In this document: in pieces, positions 44,704-53,944 of the stretch
Position numbering within the stretch: the first letter of the stretch is position 1
How the letters are laid out: each line of letters opens with the position of its first letter
DNA from: Halomonas salipaludis
GTDB lineage: Bacteria > Pseudomonadota > Gammaproteobacteria > Pseudomonadales > Halomonadaceae
Reading direction: 5' to 3'
Length of the DNA stretch: 64,000 nucleotides
Assembly: GCF_002286975.1 (NCBI RefSeq)
Contig: NZ_NSKB01000007.1
Coordinates: 186,001-250,000 of the forward strand
The notes under the pieces: model-generated
The model's database searches: none
What the model saw: the letters and a program-made list of their open reading frames with translations, nothing else
Told to the model about the DNA's origin: nothing
Made by a program: the position numbers and the translations under genes

Positions 44704-44767
44704 AAGCGTTTCCTGTTTTCTTGCCGATCTGACAATACGGTTAGACGACTATTATCTTATTATCGGC

Positions 44768-45691
44768 TCATCTGCCCGGGGCTTTAACCGCGCGGCGCTT
44801 TGCCTTGACCGCCATCACCACGCCGCCAAGCGCGATGGCCATGCCCAGCAGGGCAATCGGAGGCAGATGCTCGCCGAACAGCCACCAGGCCTGCAGCGCG
44901 GTGACCGGCGGTACCAGGTAGAACAGGCTTGCTACCCGCGATGCCTCGCCGCGCTCGATCAGCGCCATGAGCAGCAGGATGGCGGCAATCGACAGGATGC
45001 AGACCAGCCAGGCCAGGGTTAGCGCGAAGGTCGGCGACCAGTCGATCTGACGCGATTCGAATAGCAGCGCGCCTACGCCAAGCAGGACCCCGGCGGCCAG
45101 GTACTGCACCACGGTGCCCGAGAGTAGCGGCATTGTGGTGCAGAAGCGCTTTTGATAGAGGGTGCCGCAGGCAATTCCCAGCAGTGCCACCAGCACGGCG
45201 AGCAGTGCGGGCAGGCCGAAGCCCTGAAACAGCGCCGCTCCGGGGTCGAGCTTGCTGCCCAGCACCATGGCAATACCGACCAGGCCGAGGCTCAGACCCA
45301 GCCACTGCCAGCGCGACAATCGCTCATCGAGGAGTGGCCCGGCAAGCGCGGCAGTAAGCAACGGTTGCAAGCCCACCAGCAGTGAGGCAAGCCCTGCCGG
45401 CATGCCCAGGTAGATACCGTAGAAGACACCGCCCAGGTAGGCGCCGTGCACCAGCAAGCCGCTGACGGCGATATGCCCCCACAGGGCGATATCTCGCGGC
45501 CAGCTCCCTTTGAAGAAAAATACCAGTGGAACCAGCAGCGCCAGCGTCAGGGCGAAGCGCACGAACAGGAAGGTAAAGGGCTCGGCATAGGGTAGCCCGT
45601 ACTTGGCCCCGATGAAGCCGGTGCTCCACAGCAGCACGAAGAGCACCGGCATCGCGGTGAGGGCCAAGTGGCGAGGACGTTGGGTGGGCAT
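44768..45691 (-). CDS. DMT-family (EamA) transporter
   Basis: A 307-residue drug/metabolite transporter with ten predicted helices in two EamA repeats; VLLWSTGFIGAKYGLPYAEP at the start and FYLVPPVTALQAWWLFGEHL near the end are typical. These proteins usually export amino acids or other metabolites. AAGGAA precedes the ATG. The gap to the EAL gene downstream is 64 bases. Confidence 0.88.
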   Translation of the reverse strand: MPTQRPRHLALTAMPVLFVLLWSTGFIGAKYGLPYAEPFTFLFVRFALTLALLVPLVFFFKGSWPRDIALWGHIAVSGLLVHGAYLGGVFYGIYLGMPAGLASLLVGLQPLLTAALAGPLLDERLSRWQWLGLSLGLVGIAMVLGSKLDPGAALFQGFGLPALLAVLVALLGIACGTLYQKRFCTTMPLLSGTVVQYLAAGVLLGVGALLFESRQIDWSPTFALTLAWLVCILSIAAILLLMALIERGEASRVASLFYLVPPVTALQAWWLFGEHLPPIALLGMAIALGGVVMAVKAKRRAVKAPGR

Positions 45692-45965
45692 CGATGGGTT
45701 CCTTGTTCCCCAGGCGGACGACGAAGCGAGCGAAGAGATTACGCCTTGGCTGCGGTGGCGAAAAGCCGCGGCGGTGGCGGAGTGGCCTGAGTCCTTGCAG
45801 ATAGGTGATAAGTTGTCGCATCACGTTGCCCGCTTATTGCCGAGACTCCCATGGGAGCGGGACTGGCAGGTTGGCAGTCTCTTGCTCGTCTTTGTATTGC
45901 GACTATTGTAACTTCTGTGGATATTTTCTGTTTCTTTCTGTTACTCGAAAAATATGAACCCTCTT

Positions 45966-46014
45966 GGTGCGGTGCCGTCACAGTGGGGCACATACTCAAG
46001 CAACACTCTGGAGG
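45966..46014 (+). promoter_or_regulatory. Leader motif shared with the 57265 gene
   Basis: The 330-base gap before the DUF4168 gene has an AT-rich stretch (about 45895-45960), then GGTGCGGT (45966-45973), 20 bases, ACTCAAGCAA (45994-46003), six bases and GGAGG (46010-46014). The same three blocks with almost the same spacing occur at 57210-57259. Confidence 0.5.
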
Positions 46015-46021
46015 TATTGAT

Positions 46022-46414
46022 ATGCAACGGATGACTGCCCTGTTCTCTGCAGCACTGCTGACTGCTGGTTTGTTCTCTGCCCAAGCGGCCTTCGCCCAGG
46101 ATCCCGCCCAAGATCCCGCAGCGGCGCCGGAGCAGCAGGCGGCACCCGCTCAGGATTTCTCCGACCAAGAGCTTCAGCAATTTGCTGATGCTTCTCAGGA
46201 AATCGCTATGATTTCTCAGGAGTACACCGAGCGTCTGCAGGGCGCCGAAGACGAGGCGACCCAGCAGGAAGTCCGCATGGAAGCCAATGACCGCATGGTC
46301 GAAGTCGTCGAAGACAGCGGTCTGGACGTCGATACCTTCAATGCGATCGGCCACACCATCCAGCAAGACCCGGAAATGATGCAGCGCGTTCAGGAAATGG
46401 CTGAACAGTCGTAA
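46022..46414 (+). CDS. DUF4168-family exported protein
   Basis: A 130-residue secreted protein with a clear signal peptide (residues 1-25, FSAQAAFAQ) and a Gln/Ala/Pro linker (DPAQDPAAAPEQQAAPAQ). The DUF4168 helical domain follows (FSDQELQQFADASQEIAMIS, GLDVDTFNAIGHTIQQDPEM). The function of this family is unknown. GGAGG is seven bases before the ATG, and a strong terminator follows, so it is a single-gene unit. Confidence 0.88.
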   Translation: MQRMTALFSAALLTAGLFSAQAAFAQDPAQDPAAAPEQQAAPAQDFSDQELQQFADASQEIAMISQEYTERLQGAEDEATQQEVRMEANDRMVEVVEDSGLDVDTFNAIGHTIQQDPEMMQRVQEMAEQS

Positions 46415-46452
46415 GCTGCACTCAGCGTCGACTCCCATCGACAGCATGAGCA

Positions 46453-46479
46453 CCAAGGGCCGCTTCGAGCGGCCCTTGG
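46453..46479 (+). terminator. Rho-independent terminator after the DUF4168 gene
   Basis: CCAAGGGCCGCT pairs perfectly with AGCGGCCCTTGG around TCG, followed by CGTGTCTG. It begins 38 bases after the stop. Confidence 0.7.
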
Positions 46480-46592
46480 CGTGTCTGGGCGACGTCTGGA
46501 TGGCTCATGGCGACGCGAACTCCCACTGGCGGCTTTACAGCAAGGGCTGGGAACATCAGACTTCAGACAATCACGTCGGGCCAGGAGTAGAC

Positions 46593-48494
46593 ATGGACAT
46601 CGAACTGCTGGAGATTCGCGAGCAGCTGGCCCGCTTTGCCCCCTTCGACGGCCTGAGTGATACGCATCTCGATCGCGTGGCCGGAGGTATCGAAGTCGCC
46701 TATTTCAAGGCCGGCAGCGATATCTTGCAGCTCGGCGATGCCATCGAGGACCTGTACTACATCCGCAGCGGCGCGGTGGAGATATTCTGGCGCAACGGCG
46801 AGCTCTATAACCGGCTCAGCGAAGGCGATATTTTTGGCCACTACAGCCTGCTGCGTAGCCGCAAGGTGCATTTTCCCGCCAAGGCCCTCGAAGACACCCT
46901 GATCTACTTCATCCCCGGTGAGGTTTTCCGCGAGCTGTGCGACCAAGATGAACACTTTGCCGATTTCGTCGAGTTTGGCCGTACGCGGCTCAAAGCGGCG
47001 GTAGAGGAGCAGCACAAGAGCAACGACATGATGATCACCCGGGTGCGCAAGCTGGTATCGCGCCGCCCGCTGATGATCGAGGAGAGCGCCAGCGTGCAGG
47101 AGCTGGCCCAGCGCATGAACGAGGAGAATGTCTCCTCGGCGCTGGTGTTGTCGACGGCGGAGGGCGACCCGCGTTACCAGTTCAACGACCCTGAAGGGCA
47201 AAGCTGGACCCTGAAGGGTATCGTCACCGATCAGGATCTGCGCAACCGCGTGCTGGCTGAAGGGCTGAGCGTGTCGACCCGGGTCGGCGAGATCGTCAGT
47301 TCACGGTTGATCAGCGTGCAGTCCGACAAATCGGTGCACGAAGCGATGCTGTCGATGCTGCGCAACAACGTGCATCACCTGCCGGTGCTCCACCGGCGCC
47401 GGCCGATGGGCGTGTTGCACCTCTCCGACATCATTCGCTACGAGACCCACAGCAGCCTCTATCTGGTCAGCAACATCTTCCATCAACCGGATGCCAAGGG
47501 CTTGGCGCGCCTCAAGCCCGATGTGCGCGAGGCTTTCGTGAGGATGGTCGAGGAGGGTGCCAACTCGCACATGGTTGGCTCGGCGCTGTCGACCATCGGG
47601 CGCAGTTTTACCCGCCGCCTGCTCGAACTCGCCGAAGAGGAGCTGGGGCCGCCGCCGGTGCCGTACTGCTTCATGGCGCTGGGCTCGATGGCGCGCAACG
47701 AGCAGAGTATCGTCACCGATCAGGACAACGCCCTGATTCTCGATGATCGCTTTGACCCGGCCCAGCATGACGACTACTTCGCGACCCTCGCCAAGCGCGT
47801 CAGCGATGGTCTCGACGCCTGCGGCTACACCTACTGCAAGGGTGATGTCATGGCCACCAACCGCCAGTGGCGTCAGCCGCTGGCGGTATGGAAGGGCTAC
47901 TTCAGCGACTGGATCGACAACCCCAACCCGGAGCACCTGCTGCACAGCTCGATCTTCTTCGATCTCGATAGCGTGCATGGCGAAGAGGCCTTCGTCGAGC
48001 AGCTCCAGGACCTGGTGGCCCGCAAGGCGTCCGAGAGCCCGCTGTTTCTCGCTGCCATGGCGCGCAATGCCTTGGGCCGTACGCCGCCGCTGGGCTTCTT
48101 CCGCACCTTCGTGATGGAGAAGGACGGCAAGCAGAACAACACCATCAACATCAAGCGCCGCGGCACGGCGCCGATGGTCGACCTGATTCGGACGCACGCC
48201 TTGGCCTGCGGCTCGCGGGCACAGAACAGTTTCGAGCGTCTCGACGATATCGCCAAGACCCAACTGCTGCCGGCCGGCACCGGCGACAAGATCCGCTACG
48301 CCTTCGAGTTCCTGTCGATGGTGCGCATTCGCCACCAGGCCATCGATCTGCGCGAGGACCAGGAACCCGACAACAACATCGCCCCAAGCAACGTCTCTGA
48401 CAGCGAGCGTCACCACCTCAAGGACGCCTTCCAGCTGCTCAGCAACGCGCAGAAGTTTCTCAAATTCCGCTACCCCATGCCGTCGCGGCGCTGA
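46593..48494 (+). CDS. cNMP-binding/CBS/DUF294 nucleotidyltransferase-like protein
   Basis: A 633-residue cytoplasmic signalling protein. Order of domains: cyclic-nucleotide-binding fold (about 15-130, LYYIRSGAVEIFWRNGELYN), CBS pair (about 150-295, VSRRPLMIEESASVQELAQR, LPVLHRRRPMGVLHLSDII), and the DUF294/GlnD-like nucleotidyltransferase with CFMALGSMARNEQSIVTDQD near residue 365. A helical C-terminal region with MVDLIRTHALACGSRAQNSF completes it. The frame opens 49 codons earlier; AGGAG fixes the ATG at 46593. A DnaQ-like exonuclease gene follows five bases on, a pairing often seen beside acetate-permease loci. Confidence 0.92.
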   Translation: MDIELLEIREQLARFAPFDGLSDTHLDRVAGGIEVAYFKAGSDILQLGDAIEDLYYIRSGAVEIFWRNGELYNRLSEGDIFGHYSLLRSRKVHFPAKALEDTLIYFIPGEVFRELCDQDEHFADFVEFGRTRLKAAVEEQHKSNDMMITRVRKLVSRRPLMIEESASVQELAQRMNEENVSSALVLSTAEGDPRYQFNDPEGQSWTLKGIVTDQDLRNRVLAEGLSVSTRVGEIVSSRLISVQSDKSVHEAMLSMLRNNVHHLPVLHRRRPMGVLHLSDIIRYETHSSLYLVSNIFHQPDAKGLARLKPDVREAFVRMVEEGANSHMVGSALSTIGRSFTRRLLELAEEELGPPPVPYCFMALGSMARNEQSIVTDQDNALILDDRFDPAQHDDYFATLAKRVSDGLDACGYTYCKGDVMATNRQWRQPLAVWKGYFSDWIDNPNPEHLLHSSIFFDLDSVHGEEAFVEQLQDLVARKASESPLFLAAMARNALGRTPPLGFFRTFVMEKDGKQNNTINIKRRGTAPMVDLIRTHALACGSRAQNSFERLDDIAKTQLLPAGTGDKIRYAFEFLSMVRIRHQAIDLREDQEPDNNIAPSNVSDSERHHLKDAFQLLSNAQKFLKFRYPMPSRR

Positions 48495-48499
48495 TCGGC

Positions 48500-49225
48500 A
48501 TGTTCTCGTTGCGTTCGCTGCTAAAGCCCTCGGCTACCAACTGGCCCGACTACCTGGCGCGGCGTGCCGGTGAGGCCCGCGACCCCTGCGTGGCCGACTT
48601 TTTCGCCTCCAGCCAGCTGGCGCCGGAAACGCCGATCGGTGAAGCGCCACTGGTGGCCATGGACATGGAGACCACCGGCCTCGATGAGCGGCGCCATGCC
48701 ATTGTCAGTATCGGCCTGGTGCCCTTTAGCCTGGGCCGCATCCGCCTGGCCGAGCGCCGCTATTGGGTGGTGCGCCCGCCGCGGCCACTGTTGCGTCAAT
48801 CGGTGACCTTTCACCACATCACTGATTCCGAGATCGTCGATGCGCCGGACCTCGACGAGATCATCGATGAGCTACTGGCGGCCCTGGCGGGGCGTCTGGT
48901 GGTAGTCCACTACCGGCATATCGAGCGGCCGTTCCTGGATGCGGCGATGCAGTCGCGGCGCGGCGAAAGTCTGCGCTTCCCGGTGATCGATACCATGTCG
49001 CTGGAAGCACGTATCTATCGTCAGTCGCTGTGGGCGCGTTTTCGCCGCTGGATGGGGCGCCCGCCGGTGTCGATTCGCCTACACAACAGCCGCGAGCGCT
49101 ACGGTCTGCCGCCGTATCAGGGGCATCATGCGCTGATCGATGCGCTGGCCACCGCCGAGCTGCTGCAGGCACAGATTGCTGCCCGGCATCAGCCGGGCAC
49201 GCCAATCGGCCAGCTCTGGAGCTGA
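48500..49225 (+). CDS. DnaQ-like 3'-5' exonuclease (DEDDh)
   Basis: A 241-residue protein with the exonuclease fold of DNA polymerase III epsilon. Exo I is AMDMETTGLDERRHAIVSIG near residue 54, Exo II lies in VVVHYRHIERPFLDAA, and Exo III is GHHALIDALATAELLQAQ, which supplies the His and Asp. It follows the DUF294 gene by five bases, so the two are co-expressed. It is not the replicative proofreading subunit, and its substrate is unknown. Confidence 0.9.
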   Translation: MFSLRSLLKPSATNWPDYLARRAGEARDPCVADFFASSQLAPETPIGEAPLVAMDMETTGLDERRHAIVSIGLVPFSLGRIRLAERRYWVVRPPRPLLRQSVTFHHITDSEIVDAPDLDEIIDELLAALAGRLVVVHYRHIERPFLDAAMQSRRGESLRFPVIDTMSLEARIYRQSLWARFRRWMGRPPVSIRLHNSRERYGLPPYQGHHALIDALATAELLQAQIAARHQPGTPIGQLWS

Positions 49226-49237
49226 ATGTCAGGCATC

Positions 49238-49267
49238 AAAAAAGGCGGCCCGCGGGCCGCCTTTTTT
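49238..49267. terminator. Bidirectional terminator between exonuclease and BCCT copy 3
   Basis: A perfect palindrome with A6 before and T6 after a GGCGGCCC/GGGCCGCC stem. It works in both directions between convergent genes. Confidence 0.92.
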
Positions 49268-49285
49268 CGCTGTGGCTGGATATGC

Positions 49286-50938
49286 TCAGCCGCGGGGTTC
49301 GCTCATCAGTCCCTTGACGATGGCGTAGCAAGCGACCAGCAGTACCAGGGTGAAGGGCAGGCCGGTGGAGATCACCGCTGCCTGCAGCGCCGCCAGGCCG
49401 CCGCCGAGCAGCAGCGCGATGGCGATAGCGCCCTCGATGATCGCCCAGAAGATACGCTGTGGCTTGGGCGCGTCCACCTTGCCCCCGGCGGTGATAGAGT
49501 CGATCACCAGCGAGCCGGAGTCCGACGAGGTGATGAAGAACACGATCACCAGCACGATAGCGATGAAGGAGGTGATCTCGGTCAGCGGCAGGCCTGCCAG
49601 CATCACGAACAGCGCATCCGCCTCGCCCTCGAAGGTCCCGGCGAGTAGCTGTTCGATGCCGGCGCTACCGAAGGAGGTCATCCACAGCACCGAGACCAGC
49701 GACGGCACCAGTAGCACGGCGATCAGGAATTCGCGCACGGTACGCCCGCGCGAGACCCGGGCAATGAACATGCCGACGAACGGTGACCAGGAGATCCACC
49801 AGGCCCAGTAGAAGGCGGTCCAGCCCTGGCTGAAGTTGGCATCTTCGCGGCCGAAGGGATTGGAGAGCGCCGGCAGGTTGGTCAGGTAACCCAGCAGGTT
49901 CTGGAAGAAGCCGGTAGCAATCATCAGCGTCGGGCCGACGATGATGACGAAGGCCAGCAGCAGGAAGGCCAGGCCCATGTTGAGCTGGGAGAGGCGCTGC
50001 ACACCCTTGTCAACGCCGAGCAGGATGGAGCCCATGGCGATAACGGTAATGCCCATGATCAACAGCACCATGGTGGTGTTGGTGTTAGGAATACCGAACA
50101 GGTCGTTGAGGCCGTTGGTGGCCTGCTCGGCGCCCAGCCCCAGGGAAGTGGCCAGACCGAACAGGGTAGCGAACACCGCCAGAATATCGATCAAATGGCC
50201 CGGCCAGCCCCATACGCGCTCTCCCAGGATCGGGTAGAAGATCGAGCGCATGGTTAGCGGCAGGCCCTTGTTGAAGGAGAACAGCGCCAGCGCCAGCGCC
50301 ACTACGGCGTAGATGCCCCAGGGGTGGAGGCCCCAGTGGAAGATGGTGGCGGCCATGCCCAGCGCCACGGCGCCGGCCTCGTCGCCTTCGGCGCCGCCCA
50401 GCGGAGCCCAGTCGGTGCGCGCGCCGTTCTCGGTAGCGACGCCCCCCAGTGCGGACTGGAAGTGGTCCATGGGTTCAGAGACGCCGAAGTACATCAGGCC
50501 GATGCCCATGCCGGCGGCAAATAGCATGGCAAACCAGCCCGCATAGCTGAAGTCCGGCGTTGCATCTTGCCCGCCGATACGCACCTTGCCGAGTGGCGTG
50601 AAAATCAACGTGATCGAGAGGAGAACGAAGATGTTGGCGGCCAGAAGGAAGAACCAGGCCATGTTGCTGGTTAGGAAGCCGAAGGTGGCGTTGAAGAGCG
50701 GCGCCACTTGCTCCTGCAGGGCCATGGTGATGATCACGAAGAACACCACCACGAGGGAGGAGATCCCGAACACCTTGCCGTGGAGGTCGACGTTGAAACC
50801 CATCGGCGACGCCTGGGTATTATCCTGACCGATCACATAGTCGGTATCGATCAGGTTGGCGGGGCCTTCTGGGGCGGGAATGCCTTCGGAGCCTTCTTGC
50901 CGCTCCTGGGAAGAGGGACCTTGAGAATTCTTTTCCAC
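49286..50938 (-). CDS. BCCT-family betaine/choline transporter (copy 3)
   Basis: A 550-residue carrier with a polar N-terminal tail of about 50 residues and some twelve helices. Marks are FAAGMGIGLMYFGVSEPMDH, FYWAWWISWSPFVGMFIARV, SRGRTVREFLIAVLLVPSLV and SSDSGSLVIDSITAGGK. It is closely related to copy 2. I chose the GTG at 50938 because GGGAG is eight bases upstream; the open frame continues to 51022 without support. It is monocistronic and probably transports a betaine-type solute. Confidence 0.9.
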   Translation of the reverse strand: MEKNSQGPSSQERQEGSEGIPAPEGPANLIDTDYVIGQDNTQASPMGFNVDLHGKVFGISSLVVVFFVIITMALQEQVAPLFNATFGFLTSNMAWFFLLAANIFVLLSITLIFTPLGKVRIGGQDATPDFSYAGWFAMLFAAGMGIGLMYFGVSEPMDHFQSALGGVATENGARTDWAPLGGAEGDEAGAVALGMAATIFHWGLHPWGIYAVVALALALFSFNKGLPLTMRSIFYPILGERVWGWPGHLIDILAVFATLFGLATSLGLGAEQATNGLNDLFGIPNTNTTMVLLIMGITVIAMGSILLGVDKGVQRLSQLNMGLAFLLLAFVIIVGPTLMIATGFFQNLLGYLTNLPALSNPFGREDANFSQGWTAFYWAWWISWSPFVGMFIARVSRGRTVREFLIAVLLVPSLVSVLWMTSFGSAGIEQLLAGTFEGEADALFVMLAGLPLTEITSFIAIVLVIVFFITSSDSGSLVIDSITAGGKVDAPKPQRIFWAIIEGAIAIALLLGGGLAALQAAVISTGLPFTLVLLVACYAIVKGLMSEPRG

Positions 50939-51124
50939 TGCGAAATCTCCCTTGTGCGTATGTTGTGATGGCTCACAGTTATTGTGACGCTTTACCAGTG
51001 AATTGCCAGGCAAGTGGCCCATAAGGTGCAGATGAATTCGACGCCAGGGCCATTATTGGGCGAGTCGCACAGCATCGCTATCACCGCAGCGACCTCGCCA
51101 TGTCTGACCTCTATCACACAAAGT

Positions 51125-51148
51125 CAGGCCCGCCAAATGGCGGGCCTG
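51125..51148 (-). terminator. Terminator downstream of the PRC-barrel gene
   Basis: On the reverse strand CAGGCCCGCCA and TGGCGGGCCTG form a perfect 11-bp stem with a 2-base centre, followed by ACTTTGTGT. It lies about 40 bases after the stop. Confidence 0.65.
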
Positions 51149-51186
51149 TTGAACGGCGCCGAACAGCGGCGTCGATCAGGACGACA

Positions 51187-51693
51187 TCAGTTATTGACGG
51201 TTTCGTCGACCGTGTCGCCGATGCTTTCGGCACCTTCGCGGGTGCGTTGCCAGGCGCTCTGGGCGCCCTCGCGAGTGGCTTCCCAGGCCTCGGCTGCGTT
51301 CTCGCGGGCCTGATCCCACCAGTCGCGATCGTATTCGGGCAGGTCGGCGAATTCGTCTGCGGTGGCATCGACATAGACGCGGTGCACGGTATCGCCGTCT
51401 TCGTCGGTCTCGGTTTCCAGGCGGTAGTGGTCGTTGTCGAGCACCACGTCGCGGCCGCCAAGACCCAGGGTGGCGCCGGTCTCGATGACGATGGCCTGAA
51501 CGCTCATATCGTCGTCGAGCAGGATGTCCTCGACGTCACCGACGTTCTCGTCCGGATCGCTGTCCAGGTAGACATCGGCATCCATGATCGCATCGGCCGA
51601 GTAGAGGCCTTCGACCTCGGCCTGAGCGGTACCCGCCAGCGCCATACCGCCAGCGGCGAGAGAAATGCTGAGTGCGAGAGTGGTCTTGCGCAT
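51187..51693 (-). CDS. Exported PRC-barrel domain protein
   Basis: A 168-residue periplasmic protein with a signal peptide (MRKTTLALSISLAAGGMALA, cleavage after AQA) and a PRC-barrel-like domain (GDVEDILLDDDMSVQAIVIE, GLGGRDVVLDNDHYRLE). The acidic/amphipathic C-terminal part has repeats of AWxxTREGA (EAWEATREGAQ, AWQRTREGAES). The longer frame upstream is not coding; GAGGAG fixes the ATG at 51693. The adjacent CsbD gene, 50 bases upstream, suggests a stress-response role. Confidence 0.87.
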   Translation of the reverse strand: MRKTTLALSISLAAGGMALAGTAQAEVEGLYSADAIMDADVYLDSDPDENVGDVEDILLDDDMSVQAIVIETGATLGLGGRDVVLDNDHYRLETETDEDGDTVHRVYVDATADEFADLPEYDRDWWDQARENAAEAWEATREGAQSAWQRTREGAESIGDTVDETVNN

Positions 51694-51743
51694 GCTGTGA
51701 TCTCCTCGATAGTCCTTTCGTGGTGTCACTGTTTGGGTGCCGT

Positions 51744-51941
51744 TTACAGCTTGGCGGCCCAGTCGTTGGCGCGTTTTTCCGCTTCTTCCTTGGTGATGCC
51801 GTACTTGGTTTGCAGCTTGCCGATCATGCGATCCTTCTTGCCGGCGATCTGGTCGAGCTCGTCGTTGGTCAGCTCGCCCCAGCTCTCGCGGGCCTTGCCT
51901 TGAAATTCCTTCCAGCGTCCTTCTATCTGGTCCCAATTCAT
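51744..51941 (-). CDS. CsbD-family stress protein
   Basis: A 65-residue protein of the CsbD family: MNWDQIEGRWKEFQGKARES, GELTNDELDQIAGKKDRMIG, LQTKYGITKEEAEKRANDW. These small soluble proteins are induced by general stress, and their molecular role is unknown. AGGAGG is the ribosome site. It is probably co-transcribed with the PRC-barrel gene. Confidence 0.92.
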   Translation of the reverse strand: MNWDQIEGRWKEFQGKARESWGELTNDELDQIAGKKDRMIGKLQTKYGITKEEAEKRANDWAAKL

Positions 51942-52184
51942 GGCGGCTCCTCCTTGTGGTTGCCATGATCCGTATCCACAGCGTGGTCTGTCCGCGGCCC
52001 TGACGTCGTTTTCAGGGAGGCGTTCGCCGTGTGTGGCGAACATAGCGTCTATGCTATGTGACAGACTGGCTGTGACAGCGCATCCTTTCTGTGACGTGCA
52101 CCCTTAAAGATAATGTCGATTTATAGAACTTCAATGCAATGATAACAAATTGTTTCATTTCTGGCCGGTGCCATTGCCACGACG

Positions 52185-53933
52185 ATGAGTGATTCAACGA
52201 CAACGAGCACGCCCATGACCGAGACCCCCGTGACCCCCGTGCGCCGCTTCCGCGGCACGCCCCGCGGCCGCGAGCTGGCCCCCGAGGCGCTGACGGCGCT
52301 GCGCGAGCTGCTCGGCGACGAGCGCGAGGCCCCGTCGCTGCAGCGCCGCGACCTGCTGATCGAGCACCTGCACCTGATCCAGGATCACCACGGCCACTTG
52401 TCGATGGCCAACCTGCGCGCCCTGGCCGCCTATATGAACCTGCCGATGGCGGCGGTGTATGAGACCGCCACCTTCTATGCGCATTTCGATGTGGTCCACG
52501 ACGACCAGACGCCGCCGCCAGCGGTGACCATCCGCGTCTGCGACTCGCTGTCCTGTCAGCTGGCCGGCGCTGCGGCGCTGCAGGGCGAGCTCGAGGCCGG
52601 CGTCGACCCGGCCCAGGTGCGGGTGCTGCGCGCGCCCTGCATGGGCCGCTGCGAGAGCGCGCCGGTAGTCGAGGTCGGCCACCGTCATGTACTGCACGCC
52701 AGCCGCGAGGCGGTGGAGGCGGTGGTCGATACCGGCCATTTGCATCCCGAGGCCATCGACTGGCAGCGGCTCGACGCCTACCGCGACGAGGGCGGCTACG
52801 CGCTACTCGATGCCTGTCGGCGCGGTGAAGTAAGCGTCGACAGCCTGATGCAGACCCTCGAGGCGGCCAACCTGCGCGGCCTGGGCGGGGCCGGCTTCCC
52901 GACCTTCAAGAAGTGGTACTTCGTGCGCCAGGAGCCGGGGCCGCGCTACTGCGCGATCAACGCCGACGAAGGCGAGCCCGGCACCTTCAAGGATCGCTAT
53001 TACCTGGAGCGTGCCCCGCACCGCTTCCTCGAGGGCGCGCTGGTCAGCGCCTGGGCGGTGGAGGCCGAGGCGCTCTACATCTACCTGCGCGACGAATACC
53101 CCGGCCTGCACCGCGTGCTCCACGAGGCAATTGCCGAGCTCGAGGCCGCCGGCCTGGTCAGCCCCGGCTACGTGGTCATGCGGCGCGGCGCCGGCGCCTA
53201 TATCTGCGGCGAGGAGTCGGCGATGATCGAGTCGCTGGAGGGCAAGCCCGGCAAGCCGCGCCACCGGCCGCCGTTCGTCGCCCAGCGTGGCCTGTTCGAC
53301 CGCCCGACCCTGGTCAACAACGTCGAGACCGTCTACTGGATCCCACTGATCTGGCAGCGCGGTGCCGAGTGGTTCGCCGGCCATGGCCGCCACGGGCGCA
53401 GCGGCTTGCGGAGCTTCTCGCTGTCCGGGCGGGTCAAACGCCCAGGCGTGCACCTGGCTCCGGCGGGCATCACCCTGAATGAGCTGGTCGAGGAGTACGG
53501 CGGTGGCATGGCCGACGGCCATCGCCTCGCCGCCTACCTGCCGGGTGGCGCCTCCGGCGGCATCCTGCCGGCCAGCAAGGCGGACATCCCGCTGGACTTC
53601 GATACCCTGCAGGAGGCCGGCTGCTTTATCGGCTCGGCGGCGGTGATCGTGCTCTCGGACCGGGATGACCTGCGCGGCGCGGCCGCCAACCTGTTGGCGT
53701 TCTTCGCCGACGAGTCGTGCGGGCAGTGCACGCCGTGCCGGGTCGGCACCGAGAAGATGTTGACCCTGCTCGAGCGCGACGAGTGGCACACCGCCGACCT
53801 CGAGCGGCTGTCCCAGGTGATGATGGACGCCTCGATCTGCGGCCTTGGCCAGGCGGCGCCCAATCCGGTGCTGGGGCTGCTCAGAGACTTTCGCAGCGAG
53901 CTGGCTGCCCAGCACGTGATCGTCAAGGGCTAA
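52185..53933 (+). CDS. NAD-dependent formate dehydrogenase, fused NuoE-NuoF-like subunit
   Basis: A 582-residue diaphorase subunit. The N-terminal 160 residues are NuoE/FdsG-like with a 2Fe-2S site (RVCDSLSCQLAG and PCMGRCESAP). The remainder is NuoF/FdsB-like, with GLGGAGFPTFKKW and INADEGEPGTFKDR for FMN/NADH, and 4Fe-4S cysteines in ESCGQCTPCRVGTEKM plus ICGLGQAAPNP. In FDS-type complexes these are separate chains. It transfers electrons from the formate-oxidising subunit to NAD. A weak ribosome site precedes the first ATG; a second in-frame ATG follows after 10 codons. Confidence 0.9.
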   Translation: MSDSTTTSTPMTETPVTPVRRFRGTPRGRELAPEALTALRELLGDEREAPSLQRRDLLIEHLHLIQDHHGHLSMANLRALAAYMNLPMAAVYETATFYAHFDVVHDDQTPPPAVTIRVCDSLSCQLAGAAALQGELEAGVDPAQVRVLRAPCMGRCESAPVVEVGHRHVLHASREAVEAVVDTGHLHPEAIDWQRLDAYRDEGGYALLDACRRGEVSVDSLMQTLEAANLRGLGGAGFPTFKKWYFVRQEPGPRYCAINADEGEPGTFKDRYYLERAPHRFLEGALVSAWAVEAEALYIYLRDEYPGLHRVLHEAIAELEAAGLVSPGYVVMRRGAGAYICGEESAMIESLEGKPGKPRHRPPFVAQRGLFDRPTLVNNVETVYWIPLIWQRGAEWFAGHGRHGRSGLRSFSLSGRVKRPGVHLAPAGITLNELVEEYGGGMADGHRLAAYLPGGASGGILPASKADIPLDFDTLQEAGCFIGSAAVIVLSDRDDLRGAAANLLAFFADESCGQCTPCRVGTEKMLTLLERDEWHTADLERLSQVMMDASICGLGQAAPNPVLGLLRDFRSELAAQHVIVKG

Positions 53934-53944
53934 GGGAGATGAGC

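Noticed and set aside
52067-52083. A sigma-54-like TGGC-N8-GCGC box before formate dehydrogenase
   Set aside because: GG and GC have the right spacing, but the rest fits the consensus poorly; in GC-rich DNA this is expected by chance.
53939-53944. The first ATG of the formate dehydrogenase alpha frame as start
   Set aside because: It directly abuts GGGAG with no spacing, whereas the ATG six bases on has normal spacing.
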